From Ruegeria sp. AD91A (GTDB taxonomy: Bacteria; Pseudomonadota; Alphaproteobacteria; Rhodobacterales; Rhodobacteraceae): a DNA stretch of 64,000 nucleotides. Of the stretch, positions 9,272-18,051 are shown piece after piece. The notes under the pieces were generated by a model that was given only the letters and a program-made list of their open reading frames with translations, was not told where the DNA came from and made no database searches. How positions within the stretch are numbered: position 1 is the stretch's first letter; each line of letters opens with the position of its first letter. The DNA is taken from NCBI RefSeq assembly GCF_003443535.1, contig NZ_CP031946.1, positions 3,475,001 through 3,539,000 of the forward strand, written 5' to 3'. The position numbers and the translations under genes are program-made.

Positions 9272-9301
9272 AAACGCGGCCTCGTTTGCACGAGACCGCG
9301 T
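9272..9301 (-). terminator. Rho-independent terminator of the cold-shock gene
   Basis: On the - strand ACGCGGTCTCGT, loop GCAA, ACGAGGCCGCGT is followed by TTTGTGTTTG. It lies 25 bases after the csp stop. Confidence 0.85.
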
Positions 9302-9326
9302 CTTCAACTGTCTAAGTCTGTGTGAC

Positions 9327-9533
9327 TTACGCCAGAGCGATGTTCACAGCCGACTCACGACCGTCACGGCCGGGTTCGATGTCGAATGTTACTTTCTGGT
9401 CGTCAGCCAGGCCGGTCAGACCCGAGCGCTCAACAGCAGAGATGTGTACAAACACGTCTTTGCCACCGGTCTCCGGTGCGATGAAGCCAAAACCTTTAGT
9501 TGTATTGAACCATTTTACGGTGCCATTGGCCAT
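9327..9533 (-). CDS. Cold-shock protein (CspA family)
   Basis: 68 aa single CSD domain. RNP1 (KGFGFI) and RNP2 (VFVHI) motifs are intact: NGTVKWFNTTKGFGFIAPE and KDVFVHISAVERSG. The family binds single-stranded RNA as a chaperone. It is monocistronic, with its own strong terminator and a long leader, and lies between the rplP and rpmC blocks. Confidence 0.95.
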   Translation of the reverse strand: MANGTVKWFNTTKGFGFIAPETGGKDVFVHISAVERSGLTGLADDQKVTFDIEPGRDGRESAVNIALA

Positions 9534-9789
9534 ATCCGTAGTCTCCTAATAAATTGCTGTCCGCGGAATTGCGACAGCGCGGCGTAGTCGGTCTGGATCG
9601 AGAGACTGAACGCCGAATAACGGGAGACAGTGGTCGAAATAGAAAAACGTATGCGTGGTTCACATGGGCCATGTTGGCGCATATTGCAAGGTCTATCGGT
9701 AACTTCTTGTGAATCGTGACCGGAATGGGCACCGTCCGTTCGTCTCGCAATCGCTTCACTGGGGTGACCCGTGTGTCATGAACCGGGGC
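9534..9789 (-). promoter_or_regulatory. Long leader/promoter region of the csp gene
   Basis: 256 bases without a gene between the oxygenase stop and the csp start. A long 5' UTR that folds with temperature is typical of cspA-type genes; here it is inferred from length and position. No consensus promoter could be placed with confidence. Confidence 0.35.
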
Positions 9790-10410
9790 TCACTCCCACT
9801 TGTAGTTGAAGCTGACGCTGATCCGCTCATCCTCGGCCATGTTCATCGGCACCTCGTGGCGCAGCCAGCTTTCCCAGAGCAGGACGTCTCCGACGTGTGG
9901 TTTCATATAAATGAAGGGTTGCAGGTCACACCGCCCGTCTTTGAGCCGTGTCGGTGCGGCCATCATGCGGCCTGAACGCGGATCTTCCAGTTTCAGCGCA
10001 CTGGCCCCTTCGGGCATTGCCACGTAGGTCGTACCCGAAATGACGCTGTGCGGGTGCAGGTGGCTGGAATGCATCCCGCCCTCGGGCAGGATGTTGATCC
10101 ACAGGTCCTCCAGCTTAAGCTCTCCTTCGCCCAAGTCGAACTCCAGGTCTTTGGCAAAGGCAGCCACATGTTGGTCCAGTACTTTGACGAGATCGGCGAA
10201 TATCGGAAACCGCCACGGCAAGTCGGTCAGCGATGCATAGCTGGTATAGCCGGGATAACCATTCTGTTCGCACCAATTCTGTCCGGCCTCGTCATCCTCT
10301 GCAATGACAAGGCAAGAGTTTTCCAACTCTTCCGCATCGATCTTCGGATCGAATTCGGACAAGGAGGCGCGGTATAGGCGGGTGACGAAAAGCGATTCAA
10401 TCTGTGGCAT
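9790..10410 (-). CDS. Putative 2OG-Fe(II) oxygenase (TIGR02466-like)
   Basis: 206 aa, resembling the TIGR02466 / 2OG-FeII_Oxy_5 group. Residues 111-130 (GGMHSSHLHPHSVISGTTYV) match the family HxHP..S..SG..Y pattern. Residues 178-202 give the distal His (LLWESWLRHEVPMN, H185) and the 2-oxoglutarate-binding Arg in ERISVSFN (R196). The start at 10410 (MPQIESLF) follows an AGAGAG site. The gene sits 236 bases below rplP on the same strand, separated by a terminator. A ribosomal protein as substrate is only a hypothesis from position; 2OG oxygenases that modify ribosomal proteins are known. Confidence 0.75.
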   Translation of the reverse strand: MPQIESLFVTRLYRASLSEFDPKIDAEELENSCLVIAEDDEAGQNWCEQNGYPGYTSYASLTDLPWRFPIFADLVKVLDQHVAAFAKDLEFDLGEGELKLEDLWINILPEGGMHSSHLHPHSVISGTTYVAMPEGASALKLEDPRSGRMMAAPTRLKDGRCDLQPFIYMKPHVGDVLLWESWLRHEVPMNMAEDERISVSFNYKWE

Positions 10411-10579
10411 GGGCTCTCTCTTAGACCAGTGATGTGCGGAAGGCGATGGGGGATTTGCGAGGCTCTGCCTCGCGCTCCGGGACATTTTGGGCCAGATTAA
10501 GAACGGACCCGCGCTTTGTCTGTTTCAAGGCGCCACGGGGGAGGTGCGGCTTATGTCGATTGTGGGTAGGTCCTTCAAA

Positions 10580-10610
10580 GAAAAACCCCCGCCGGTTTCC
10601 CGACGAGGGT
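10580..10610 (-). terminator. Rho-independent terminator after rplP
   Basis: On the - strand the stem CCCTCGTCGG, loop GAAA, CCGGCGGGGG runs into TTTTTCTTTG. It lies about 35 bases after the rplP stop and ends the L2-L16 transcript. Confidence 0.85.
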
Positions 10611-10646
10611 CAATCTTGTCACGACTGGGGTCGAAACCCCAAGCGC

Positions 10647-11060
10647 TTACCAGTCTTCGCGAACCACGACGCGGGTCTTGATCGGCAGCTTCATCGCGGC
10701 CAGGCGCAGGGCCTCACGGGCGATGTCGTCATTGACGCCGTCGATCTCGAACATCACGCGACCGGGCTTGACCTTGCAAACCCAGCGGTCGACCGAACCC
10801 TTACCTTTACCCATACGAACTTCGATCGGCTTTGCAGTGACCGGAGTATCGGGGAAGATACGGATCCAGACACGACCCTGACGTTTCATGTGACGGGTCA
10901 TGGCACGACGTGCAGCTTCGATCTGACGCGCGGTGACGCGCTCGGGCTGCAGAGCTTTCAGACCGTAAGTGCCAAAGTTCAGATCAGAGCCGCCCTTGGC
11001 TTCACCCTTGATCCGGCCTTTGTGCATCTTGCGGAATTTAGTACGCTTTGGTTGAAGCAT
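10647..11060 (-). CDS. rplP: 50S ribosomal protein L16
   Basis: L16, 137 aa, contacting A-site tRNA near the peptidyl transferase centre. Typical [20 protein letters not shown]-terminus, [30 protein letters not shown], and [25 protein letters not shown]. It is the last gene of its unit; normally rpmC follows directly. Confidence 0.97.
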   Translation of the reverse strand: MLQPKRTKFRKMHKGRIKGEAKGGSDLNFGTYGLKALQPERVTARQIEAARRAMTRHMKRQGRVWIRIFPDTPVTAKPIEVRMGKGKGSVDRWVCKVKPGRVMFEIDGVNDDIAREALRLAAMKLPIKTRVVVREDW

Positions 11061-11072
11061 ATCTTTCCCTCC

Positions 11073-11783
11073 TTAGCGACGACCGCCACCAGCACCACGA
11101 GGTGCAGGGCCGTCCTGGAGTTCCTGTGCTTTACGGTCACGTGCCTGCGGATCGTGCTCCATGATCTCACCTTTGAAGATCCAGACCTTGATCCCGATGA
11201 TCCCGTAGGGGGTCATCGCTTCGGCATGTGCGTAATCGATGTCGGCACGCAGGGTGTGCAGAGGCACGCGGCCTTCGCGGTACCACTCGGTCCGTGCGAT
11301 TTCAGCACCGCCCAGACGGCCAGCGACGTTCACCCGGATACCCAGGGCGCCCATACGCATGGCGTTCTGAACCGAGCGCTTCATTGCGCGACGGAACGAA
11401 ACACGACGCTCCAGCTGCTGAGCGATGGACTCGGCAACCAGCTGCGCGTCAAGCTCGGGCTTGCGCACTTCGACGATGTTCAGGTGCAGTTCGCTGTCGG
11501 TCATACCAGCAAGCTTCTTGCGCAGAACTTCGATGTCCGCACCTTTCTTGCCGATGATGACGCCCGGACGTGCGGTGTGGATCGTGACGCGGCACTTCTT
11601 GTGCGGACGTTCGATGATCACACGTGCAACACCGGCTTGTTTGCACTCTTTCTGAATGAACTCACGGATCTTGATGTCTTCCAGCAGAAGATCACCGTAA
11701 TCCTTGGTGTCAGCGTACCAGCGACTGTCCCAGGTGCGGTTGACCTGAAGGCGCATGCCGATCGGATTGACTTTATGTCCCAT
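11073..11783 (-). CDS. rpsC: 30S ribosomal protein S3
   Basis: S3, 236 aa, at the mRNA entry channel. N-terminal [26 protein letters not shown] domain with [18 protein letters not shown], and C-terminal domain with [44 protein letters not shown]. The C-terminal tail is Arg/Gly-rich. Its start overlaps the rplV stop by one base. Confidence 0.97.
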   Translation of the reverse strand: MGHKVNPIGMRLQVNRTWDSRWYADTKDYGDLLLEDIKIREFIQKECKQAGVARVIIERPHKKCRVTIHTARPGVIIGKKGADIEVLRKKLAGMTDSELHLNIVEVRKPELDAQLVAESIAQQLERRVSFRRAMKRSVQNAMRMGALGIRVNVAGRLGGAEIARTEWYREGRVPLHTLRADIDYAHAEAMTPYGIIGIKVWIFKGEIMEHDPQARDRKAQELQDGPAPRGAGGGRR

Positions 11784-12163
11784 TAGGCTTGCTCCTCAAC
11801 TTGACGCACCTTGATGGTGATCTCCGAGAACGGCTTCATGATTTTGCCGAAACGGCCACGGGCACGCGGACGACCGCGCTTCATGACCAGGTTTTTGCCA
11901 ACCCATGCTTCGGCGACGATCAACTCGTCAACGTCCAGGTTGTGGTTGTTCTCGGCGTTCGCGATTGCGGACTGCAGGCACTTCTTGACGTCCTGCGCGA
12001 CACGCTTGTTCGAGAAAGTCAGGTCGGTCAGAGCCTTCTCGACTTTCTTGCCGCGGATCATTTGCGCAACCAGGTTCAGTTTCTGCGGGCTGGTGCGAAG
12101 CATGCGCGTTTTCGCCATTGCTTCGTTTTCAGCCACGCGGCGGGGGTTCTTTTCCTTGCCCAT
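11783..12163 (-). CDS. rplV: 50S ribosomal protein L22
   Basis: L22, 126 aa, with a tunnel-lining hairpin. The N-terminal extension [31 protein letters not shown] is the alphaproteobacterial form and supports the upstream start. Confidence 0.97.
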   Translation of the reverse strand: MGKEKNPRRVAENEAMAKTRMLRTSPQKLNLVAQMIRGKKVEKALTDLTFSNKRVAQDVKKCLQSAIANAENNHNLDVDELIVAEAWVGKNLVMKRGRPRARGRFGKIMKPFSEITIKVRQVEEQA

Positions 12164-12166
12164 GAC

Positions 12167-12445
12167 TTACTTCCGCTTCGCTTTTTTGTCAGCGGCGTGA
12201 CCGTAATAGGTACGAGTTGGCGAATACTCACCGAACTTCTGACCAATCATGTCTTCCGAGACGTTGACGGGAATGTGCTTATGGCCGTTGTACACACCAA
12301 AGGTCAGACCCACGAACTGGGGCAGAATGGTGGAACGACGCGACCAGATCTTGATGACTTCGTTGCGGCCCGACTCGCGCGCTGCTTCGGCTTTTTTAAG
12401 CACGTAAGCATCGACGAAAGGACCCTTCCAAACAGAGCGAGACAT
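12167..12445 (-). CDS. rpsS: 30S ribosomal protein S19
   Basis: S19, 92 aa, in the 30S head. [20 protein letters not shown] and [44 protein letters not shown] are diagnostic. It follows rplB by 3 bases. Confidence 0.97.
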   Translation of the reverse strand: MSRSVWKGPFVDAYVLKKAEAARESGRNEVIKIWSRRSTILPQFVGLTFGVYNGHKHIPVNVSEDMIGQKFGEYSPTRTYYGHAADKKAKRK

Positions 12446-12448
12446 AGA

Positions 12449-13291
12449 TTAACGTCCCTTCTTCTTGGCGTGCCGCGAGCGGATGATCAGCTTCTGGGAC
12501 GCTTTGTTCTTGTTGCGGGTACGCTTACCCTTGGTGTCCTTACCCCATGGAGTAACCGGTGTACGGCCACCCGAGGTACGACCTTCACCACCACCGTGCG
12601 GGTGATCGATCGGGTTCATTGCAACACCACGAACCGACGGGCGCACGCCTTTGTGGCGCATACGACCGGCTTTACCGAGGTTTTGGTTGCTGTTGTCGGG
12701 GTTGGACACGGCACCGACGGTGGCCATGCATTCCTGACGGACCATGCGCAGCTCGCCCGAGCTCAGACGGATCTGAGCGTAGCCGCCATCGCGACCAACG
12801 AACTGAGCGTAAGTACCGGCCGCACGTGCGATCTGACCGCCCTTACCAGGCTTCATCTCGATGTTGTGGACGATGGTACCAATGGGCATGCCCGAGAACG
12901 GCATTGCGTTGCCCGGCTTGATGTCGGCCTTGGCGGATGCCACGACTTTGTCACCAACAGCCAGACGCTGCGGAGCCAGGATATACGCCTGCTCGCCGTC
13001 TTCGTATTTTACCAGTGCGATGAATGCGGTCCGGTTCGGGTCATATTCGATCCGTTCAACGGTTGCCGCGACATCAAATTTGTTCCGTTTGAAGTCAACG
13101 ATCCGGTAGAGACGCTTTGCGCCACCGCCGCGGCGGCGTGAAGTGATCCGTCCGGTGTTGTTCCGGCCGCCCGATTTGGTCAAACCCTCAGTGAGAGACT
13201 TGACCGGACGTCCTTTCCAAAGCTCCGAACGGTCGATCAGCACCAGCCCGCGCTGGCCCGGCGTCGTCGGCTTGTACGACTTGAGTGCCAT
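12449..13291 (-). CDS. rplB: 50S ribosomal protein L2
   Basis: L2, 280 aa, needed for subunit association and peptidyl transfer. The start at 13291 ([15 protein letters not shown]) is the family start; the frame extends further upstream without resemblance. The catalytic-loop region with [18 protein letters not shown] is intact. It is now the first gene of a - strand unit instead of following rplW. Confidence 0.97.
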   Translation of the reverse strand: MALKSYKPTTPGQRGLVLIDRSELWKGRPVKSLTEGLTKSGGRNNTGRITSRRRGGGAKRLYRIVDFKRNKFDVAATVERIEYDPNRTAFIALVKYEDGEQAYILAPQRLAVGDKVVASAKADIKPGNAMPFSGMPIGTIVHNIEMKPGKGGQIARAAGTYAQFVGRDGGYAQIRLSSGELRMVRQECMATVGAVSNPDNSNQNLGKAGRMRHKGVRPSVRGVAMNPIDHPHGGGEGRTSGGRTPVTPWGKDTKGKRTRNKNKASQKLIIRSRHAKKKGR

Positions 13292-13316
13292 GCTTTCTGT
13301 CTTCCGTTTAGCAAGT

Positions 13317-13422
13317 GCGGGGGTTTCCCCGCTATGTGATAGGCCCCCGTAGGTGCCAAGGGTATAGGGCCCCGAAGGTCCCCGGTTCAAAATATCTAAG
13401 GCCCCGGAACGAATCCGAGGCC
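13317..13422 (-). promoter_or_regulatory. Structured leader upstream of rplB
   Basis: Two G+C-rich hairpins precede rplB: GCGGGG/CCCCGC at 13317-13332 and GGCCTCGG...CCGGGGCC (- strand) at 13400-13422. The second resembles the hairpin that follows rplW. They may be a transcription leader or attenuator, or remnants of the former rplW-rplB junction. The promoter for this unit must lie at or above here. Confidence 0.4.
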
Positions 13423-13426
13423 GCAA

Positions 13427-13901
13427 GATTGGGTGCGTTTAGCAGTGTTGGGGCCGGGTGACAAGTGAGAGTATCAAACTTCTTCTGTAGCCGTGAAAAC
13501 CACACCCTGGCCAAACGCGGTGTGGTTTACGGCCTGGTTTCTAAACCCAGTAATGCACGAGCTGTCGCTGGAACTCAGAGAGCGGGAACAGGACCTGACA
13601 GAAGAGGTTGAACCCGATTCCTGTGGACTTTGGTGCAGTGAGCCCCGATCAGAAAGCTCGGTGACCGGGCTTATTGGGTCGGGTCGGAAGGTTTCGCGGA
13701 AACCGATCTGGCAAAGTGCTGCCCCGACAATCAGTCCGATGTATTTTATGTTGAGCCGCTGCTTCTTGGCGGTCGCATTCATGAGCCGGCCGGGGAAACA
13801 CTCTACCGATTGGCCGTATTCGTCGATCCATCGTGATATTCGCGCAGGCCGGGTTGATCCGGAGTGGAGTGGTGTGGTCACCGATGGCACGTTCGGAGAG
13901 C
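13427..13901. other. Interval with no convincing gene
   Basis: 475 bases with overlapping frames on both strands (for example 13493-13906 +), none with family-like composition. It contains one hairpin with AACCACACC/GGTGTGGTT arms at 13498-13528 that could end transcription in either direction. Confidence 0.5.
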
Positions 13902-13926
13902 CGTAGGATGGGGTTTCACCCCATCA
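13902..13926 (+). repeat. BIME/REP-like palindromic repeat, copy 1
   Basis: 25-base element made around the palindrome GATGGGGTTTCACCCCATC and flanked by cgtag. It is an exact reverse complement of 14006-14030, with 79 bases between the copies. Such head-to-head palindromic units are typical of dispersed REP elements. Confidence 0.65.
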
Positions 13927-14005
13927 TTTGAGAGGTTGAAGTTAGGAAGTGGTTTGGTGCGCGGGAACAGATCGTGCGGGTGTTCGGGTAGGGTCGTTGA
14001 GTGAG

Positions 14006-14030
14006 TGATGGGGTGAAACCCCATCCTACG
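14006..14030 (-). repeat. BIME/REP-like palindromic repeat, copy 2
   Basis: Exact inverted copy of 13902-13926. It lies 15 bases from the 3' end of the broken gene at 14045-15072. Confidence 0.65.
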
Positions 14031-14044
14031 CTTGCTTACTTCTA

Positions 14045-15072
14045 TCAAAGTGAGCCAAAAAATCGACTTACGGAGTTGGGAGGAAGAGAAATCCTCAACT
14101 CTAGGTCACCTTTGTTACGAATACCTTCGAACAAGCCACTTTGCGAAAGTCGCCTAACTTTTGAGATCTCATTTTGGGAAAGGCTGTCTCGCCACTTTTC
14201 GTTAAAAAAGACGTTCTCTGAATGAGCCAAGCAGGCGGTTAATATTGTTTCGCCAAGATTTGGTTCTCGGGGGTCAACGAAGGGAATAAACTTGTCAATC
14301 CTATGTTTTGAATATCTCTGAAACCCTGAAAAAACGGCGTAAAACTTCTCATGAATATTACCACAGAATGCAAATACCGGGTTCCACTTCGTTTTCATAG
14401 GATCACAAGAATACAAGAAATTTCCGCGGAAATCCTATTCAGGTTCAAATGCTCCCGTGCATGCGAATGGGTATGGGTTTTCGAATTGAACCATCCGATA
14501 GTGGAAAGTGGATGGAACTTCTTTATGCCAACATCGAAACAGTCTTTTTAGAGTATCTGTATTTGCCTTTTCTGCAGCGATAGCACCTCTACGAATAAGC
14601 CTTGCGACTTCAATTTTTTCTGGTTTTCGCTTCTGTTCTAGGTAGCGGATTGTCTCATTTTGAGTGGCGATCATAAAGGTCTTCCGATACAATTCCAACG
14701 CTATGGCGCGGATAGCGAAGACGATAGCCGAACTTTTGTCCAAAGATAGGTTCTTTGTTTCAAAGCAGAGAAAACCTCAGAGTCGTGTTGTTCGCAAAAT
14801 CCAGGAAATCTCGAGGCTTTCTTGACTCCTGTTCTTTCAAATAGAAGTCTAGCCTCCATCGGTCGAGCCTTTAAGCTAGGTCCTACTTTGACAACGTGAT
14901 TGCTTTCAGCAATTGAGGCGAGTGGGCCGTTTTTCTGTAAAGAGTGCGATTGAATGGCAAGCGACTTACATCTCTTGCCATCCCTGTCAAAATACATGCA
15001 TCTGGTATTTGTTACAGCGTTCGCTCCAGAGATTATTCTGTGAATATCGCCGACATAGCTCTTATCCTTCAC
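14045..15072 (-). pseudogene. Frameshifted hypothetical gene downstream of ettA
   Basis: One gene appears to be spread over two frames. It starts GTG at 15072, overlapping the ettA stop by GTGA, and reads KDKSYVGDIHRIISG, then CMYFDRDGKRCKSLAIQSHS and RFPGFCEQHDSEVFSA. At about 14755-14770 the sense moves to another frame, FETKNLSLDKSSAIVFAIRA. That frame meets a TAG at 14435 and continues in register (DFRGNFLYSCDPMKTKWNPVF and onward) to 14045. The C...C..(A)I.SHS and ..F.GFC..HD pattern occurs in uncharacterised bacterial proteins of about 300-400 aa. Base composition is more A+T-rich than its neighbours. Function unknown. Confidence 0.65.
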
Positions 15073-16724
15073 CGTGCAAACTTCTTGTGCTTCAACCGTT
15101 TGGGCTCCAACGCATCTGGCCCAAGCCTCCGCTTTTTGTCCTCTTCGTAATCCTCGAAGTTGCCCTCGAACCATTCCACGTGGGCGTCACCCTCGAAGGC
15201 CAGAATATGCGTACAAATCCGGTCGAGGAAGAAGCGGTCGTGGGAGATGACGACGGCGCAGCCAGCGAAATCGACCAGCGCGTCTTCCAGTGCGCGCAGG
15301 GTTTCGACGTCGAGGTCGTTGGTGGGTTCGTCGAGCAGCAGGACGTTGCCGCCCTCTTTCAGCAGGCGGGCCATGTGGACGCGGTTGCGCTCACCGCCGG
15401 AGAGCAGCGAGACCTTTTTCTGCTGGTCGCCACCCTTGAAGTTGAAGGACGAGCAATAGGCGCGGGAATTGACCTGTGCGTCGCCCAGCTGAATGATCTC
15501 GGCACCGCCGGTGATCGCCTCCCACACGGTGTCGTTGTCTTTCAGGTCGTCGCGGGACTGGTCGACATAGGACAGCTCGACCGTGTCGCCCAGCGTGATG
15601 GTGCCGCTGTCTGGCTGCTCCTGACCGGTGAGCATCTTGAACAGCGTCGATTTACCGGCGCCGTTGGGGCCGATGACGCCGACAATGCCGCCGGGGGGCA
15701 GGGCAAAGTCCAGCCCTTCGATCAGTTGCTTGTCGCCCATGTGTTTCGACAGGCCCTCGACCTCGATCACCTTGCCGCCAAGGCGCTGGCCATTGGGGAT
15801 GACGATCTGGGCGCGGGTCAGCTTTTCGCGTTCGGACTGATCGGCCAGCTCGTTATAGGCGTTGATCCGGGCCTTGGATTTGGCCTGACGGGCTTTTTGG
15901 CCCTGACGCATCCATTCCAGTTCGCGCTGCAGGGTCTTCTGTTTGGACTTGTCTTCGCGGGCTTCCTGTTCCAGCCGTTTGGCTTTTTGTTCCAGCCATG
16001 CGGAATAGTTGCCCTCGTAAGGAATGCCGCGACCGCGGTCGAGTTCGAGGATCCAGCCGGTGATGCTGTCCAGGAAATAGCGGTCGTGGGTGACAATCAG
16101 GATGGTGCCCTTGTAGTCGATCAGGTGCTGTTGCAGCCAGGCGATGGTCTCGGCGTCCAAGTGGTTGGTCGGTTCATCAAGCAGCAGCATATCGGGCGCT
16201 TCGAGCAGCAGCTTGCAGAGCGCCACGCGGCGTTTCTCACCGCCCGAGAGGTTGGCGATGTTGGCGTCGTCCGGGGGGCAGCGCAGCGCCTCCATGCTGA
16301 CGTCGATCTGGCTGTCGAGGTCCCACAGGTTCTGGCTGTCGATCTCGTCCTGGAGCTTGGCCATCTCATCGGCGGTTTCGTCCGAATAGTTCATGGCCAG
16401 TTCGTTGTACCGGTCGAGGATTGCCTTCTTTTCGGCTACACCCAACATCACGTTTTCGCGGACATTGAGGGTTTCGTCCAGTTTCGGTTCCTGCGGCAGA
16501 TAGCCGACCTTGGCACCTTCGGCTGCCCAGGCCTCGCCAGTGAAGTCCTTGTCGAGCCCCGCCATGATCTTCATCAGCGTCGATTTACCAGCGCCGTTTA
16601 CGCCGACGACACCGATTTTTACGCCGGGCAGAAAGCTCAGGTGGATGTTTTCAAAGCACTTCTTGCCACCGGGATAGGTCTTGGAGACACCCTGCATGTG
16701 GTAGACATATTGATAGGCGGCCAT
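15069..16724 (-). CDS. ettA: Energy-dependent translational throttle protein EttA (ABC-F)
   Basis: 551 aa ABC-F ATPase without membrane segments. It has two Walker A motifs (GVNGAGKST near residue 40 and GPNGAGKST near residue 357), two LSGGE signatures (NLSGGEKRRVAL, LLSGGERNRVHMA) and the linker RMAREDKSKQKTLQRELEWMRQ-like region between them. The length and the N-terminus MAAYQYVYHMQGVSKTYPGGKK match EttA, which binds the ribosomal E site and gates entry into elongation at low energy charge. A broken gene overlaps its stop codon. Confidence 0.93.
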   Translation of the reverse strand: MAAYQYVYHMQGVSKTYPGGKKCFENIHLSFLPGVKIGVVGVNGAGKSTLMKIMAGLDKDFTGEAWAAEGAKVGYLPQEPKLDETLNVRENVMLGVAEKKAILDRYNELAMNYSDETADEMAKLQDEIDSQNLWDLDSQIDVSMEALRCPPDDANIANLSGGEKRRVALCKLLLEAPDMLLLDEPTNHLDAETIAWLQQHLIDYKGTILIVTHDRYFLDSITGWILELDRGRGIPYEGNYSAWLEQKAKRLEQEAREDKSKQKTLQRELEWMRQGQKARQAKSKARINAYNELADQSEREKLTRAQIVIPNGQRLGGKVIEVEGLSKHMGDKQLIEGLDFALPPGGIVGVIGPNGAGKSTLFKMLTGQEQPDSGTITLGDTVELSYVDQSRDDLKDNDTVWEAITGGAEIIQLGDAQVNSRAYCSSFNFKGGDQQKKVSLLSGGERNRVHMARLLKEGGNVLLLDEPTNDLDVETLRALEDALVDFAGCAVVISHDRFFLDRICTHILAFEGDAHVEWFEGNFEDYEEDKKRRLGPDALEPKRLKHKKFAR

Positions 16725-16861
16725 GTCGCGTCCTCTGGGTCGGGGAAATTTGGTTGAAACGCTGGATATCCGAGCGGGACGGGCTGGGCAAGCTGGTGGT
16801 ATTGTGAATTTCGTCTTTGGGTCGGACGGCGTAGTCAGGTTGCATTGAAAATGGAGGCGTT

Positions 16862-17332
16862 GTGTCGGAACTGGCGGATTTGATTGCAGGTTGGGCGCAG
16901 CCCGGTTGCGTTACGTGGATCGGGGCGCGACCAGAGCGCCGAGTCGAGATTACAGCGCTAGAGGAGGTCGTGATTACTGAGGCCGGTCTGGACAGTGACC
17001 GCGCCCGCGCGGGCAAGCGGGCGGTGACTTTGATCCAGCAGGAGCATTTATCGGCGATTGGCTCTTATCTGGGGCGCGGACCGGTTGCGCCGGGTGTTCT
17101 GCGGCGAAACTTGGTGGTGTCGGGGATCAATCTGGCGGCGCTCAAGGGACGTCAGGTGCAAGTAGGAGAGGCCATCCTGCGGTTCACAGTAATATGTGCG
17201 CCGTGCAGCCGGATGGAAGAATCGCTTGGTAAAGGCGGCTATTCCGCAGTGCGGGGGCACGGAGGATGGTGCGCGGAAGTCGTGCGACCCGGGCGGGTTC
17301 GGCTTGGCGATTTGGCGCAACCTGTTGATTGA
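16862..17332 (+). CDS. MOSC domain protein
   Basis: 156 aa stand-alone MOSC domain. The sulfur-carrier cysteine region [28 protein letters not shown] and the N-terminal [20 protein letters not shown] are typical. MOSC domains handle sulfur for metal-sulfur cluster or molybdenum cofactor enzymes; the substrate here is unknown. The start is GTG. nadD follows closely on the same strand. The modABC genes of the window are far away, so no operon link to molybdenum is visible. Confidence 0.85.
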   Translation: MSELADLIAGWAQPGCVTWIGARPERRVEITALEEVVITEAGLDSDRARAGKRAVTLIQQEHLSAIGSYLGRGPVAPGVLRRNLVVSGINLAALKGRQVQVGEAILRFTVICAPCSRMEESLGKGGYSAVRGHGGWCAEVVRPGRVRLGDLAQPVD

Positions 17333-17364
17333 CAACACCTCGCAGTTCTGAACATCAGCAGGGT

Positions 17365-17985
17365 ATGGAGCGGTACGGCATACCATATGCGCGACCTGGG
17401 CAGGTCGTCGGTTTGTTCGGCGGGTCGTTTGATCCACCGCATCAGGGCCATGTACATGTCACGCTTGAGGCGATGAAGGCGTTCGGGTTGGATCGGGTTT
17501 GGTGGCTGGTATCGCCGGGCAACCCGCTAAAAGAACGCGGGCCGGCACCCATGGGCAGGCGAATGGCGGTAGCACGAAATGTGATGCAGCATCCGAAAGT
17601 TGACGTGACGAATATCGAGGCGCTGACGGGGACACGGGCGACGGCGGATACGCTGGCGGCGTTGCAGAAGCTTTTTCCGCATGTCAGGTTTGTCTGGCTG
17701 ATGGGCGCGGACAATCTGGCCCAGTTTCATCACTGGAAAGACTGGCGGGTGATCATGGACAGAGTGCCTGTTGGTGTGGTGGCGCGGCCGGGCGACCGGA
17801 TATCCGCCCGGATGTCTCCGGCGGCGCGGGTCTATGCCAAATACCGAATCGATGGGCAGGCGCGGCATCTTTTGGGACGGGCGCAGGCTCCGGCCTGGTG
17901 TTTCGTGAATGTGCCGATGGTCGATGTCAGTTCCACAGAGATACGGACGCGCGGCGAATGGCGCGCGGAAGTGTTGCCGGAATAG
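17365..17985 (+). CDS. nadD: Nicotinate-nucleotide adenylyltransferase
   Basis: 206 aa. It makes nicotinate adenine dinucleotide from nicotinate mononucleotide and ATP in NAD synthesis. The nucleotidyltransferase motif [12 protein letters not shown] (HxGH) lies near residue 18. [18 protein letters not shown] and the C-terminal VDVSSTEIR (SxTxxR) are intact. The start ATG at 17365 ([16 protein letters not shown]) is chosen by similarity; a TTG start at 17329 is possible. Confidence 0.93.
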   Translation: MERYGIPYARPGQVVGLFGGSFDPPHQGHVHVTLEAMKAFGLDRVWWLVSPGNPLKERGPAPMGRRMAVARNVMQHPKVDVTNIEALTGTRATADTLAALQKLFPHVRFVWLMGADNLAQFHHWKDWRVIMDRVPVGVVARPGDRISARMSPAARVYAKYRIDGQARHLLGRAQAPAWCFVNVPMVDVSSTEIRTRGEWRAEVLPE

Positions 17986-18051
17986 CCGCAGTGGGCGCAT
18001 AATCTCAGGTAGCTGTTGCGCGCATTTGATCTGTGGGATTTTATTTCACCT

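Noticed and set aside
10434..11786. 450-codon + strand frame
   Set aside because: Antisense to rplP and rpsC; no family resemblance.
11789..13141. 450-codon + strand frame
   Set aside because: Antisense to rplV, rpsS and rplB; shadow of strong codon bias.
13493..13906. 137-codon + strand ORF, and a 138-codon - strand ORF over the same bases
   Set aside because: Neither has recognisable domains or a good ribosome binding site; both overlap each other and a hairpin.
14913..16757. 614-codon + strand frame
   Set aside because: Antisense to ettA, which has all ABC-F motifs.
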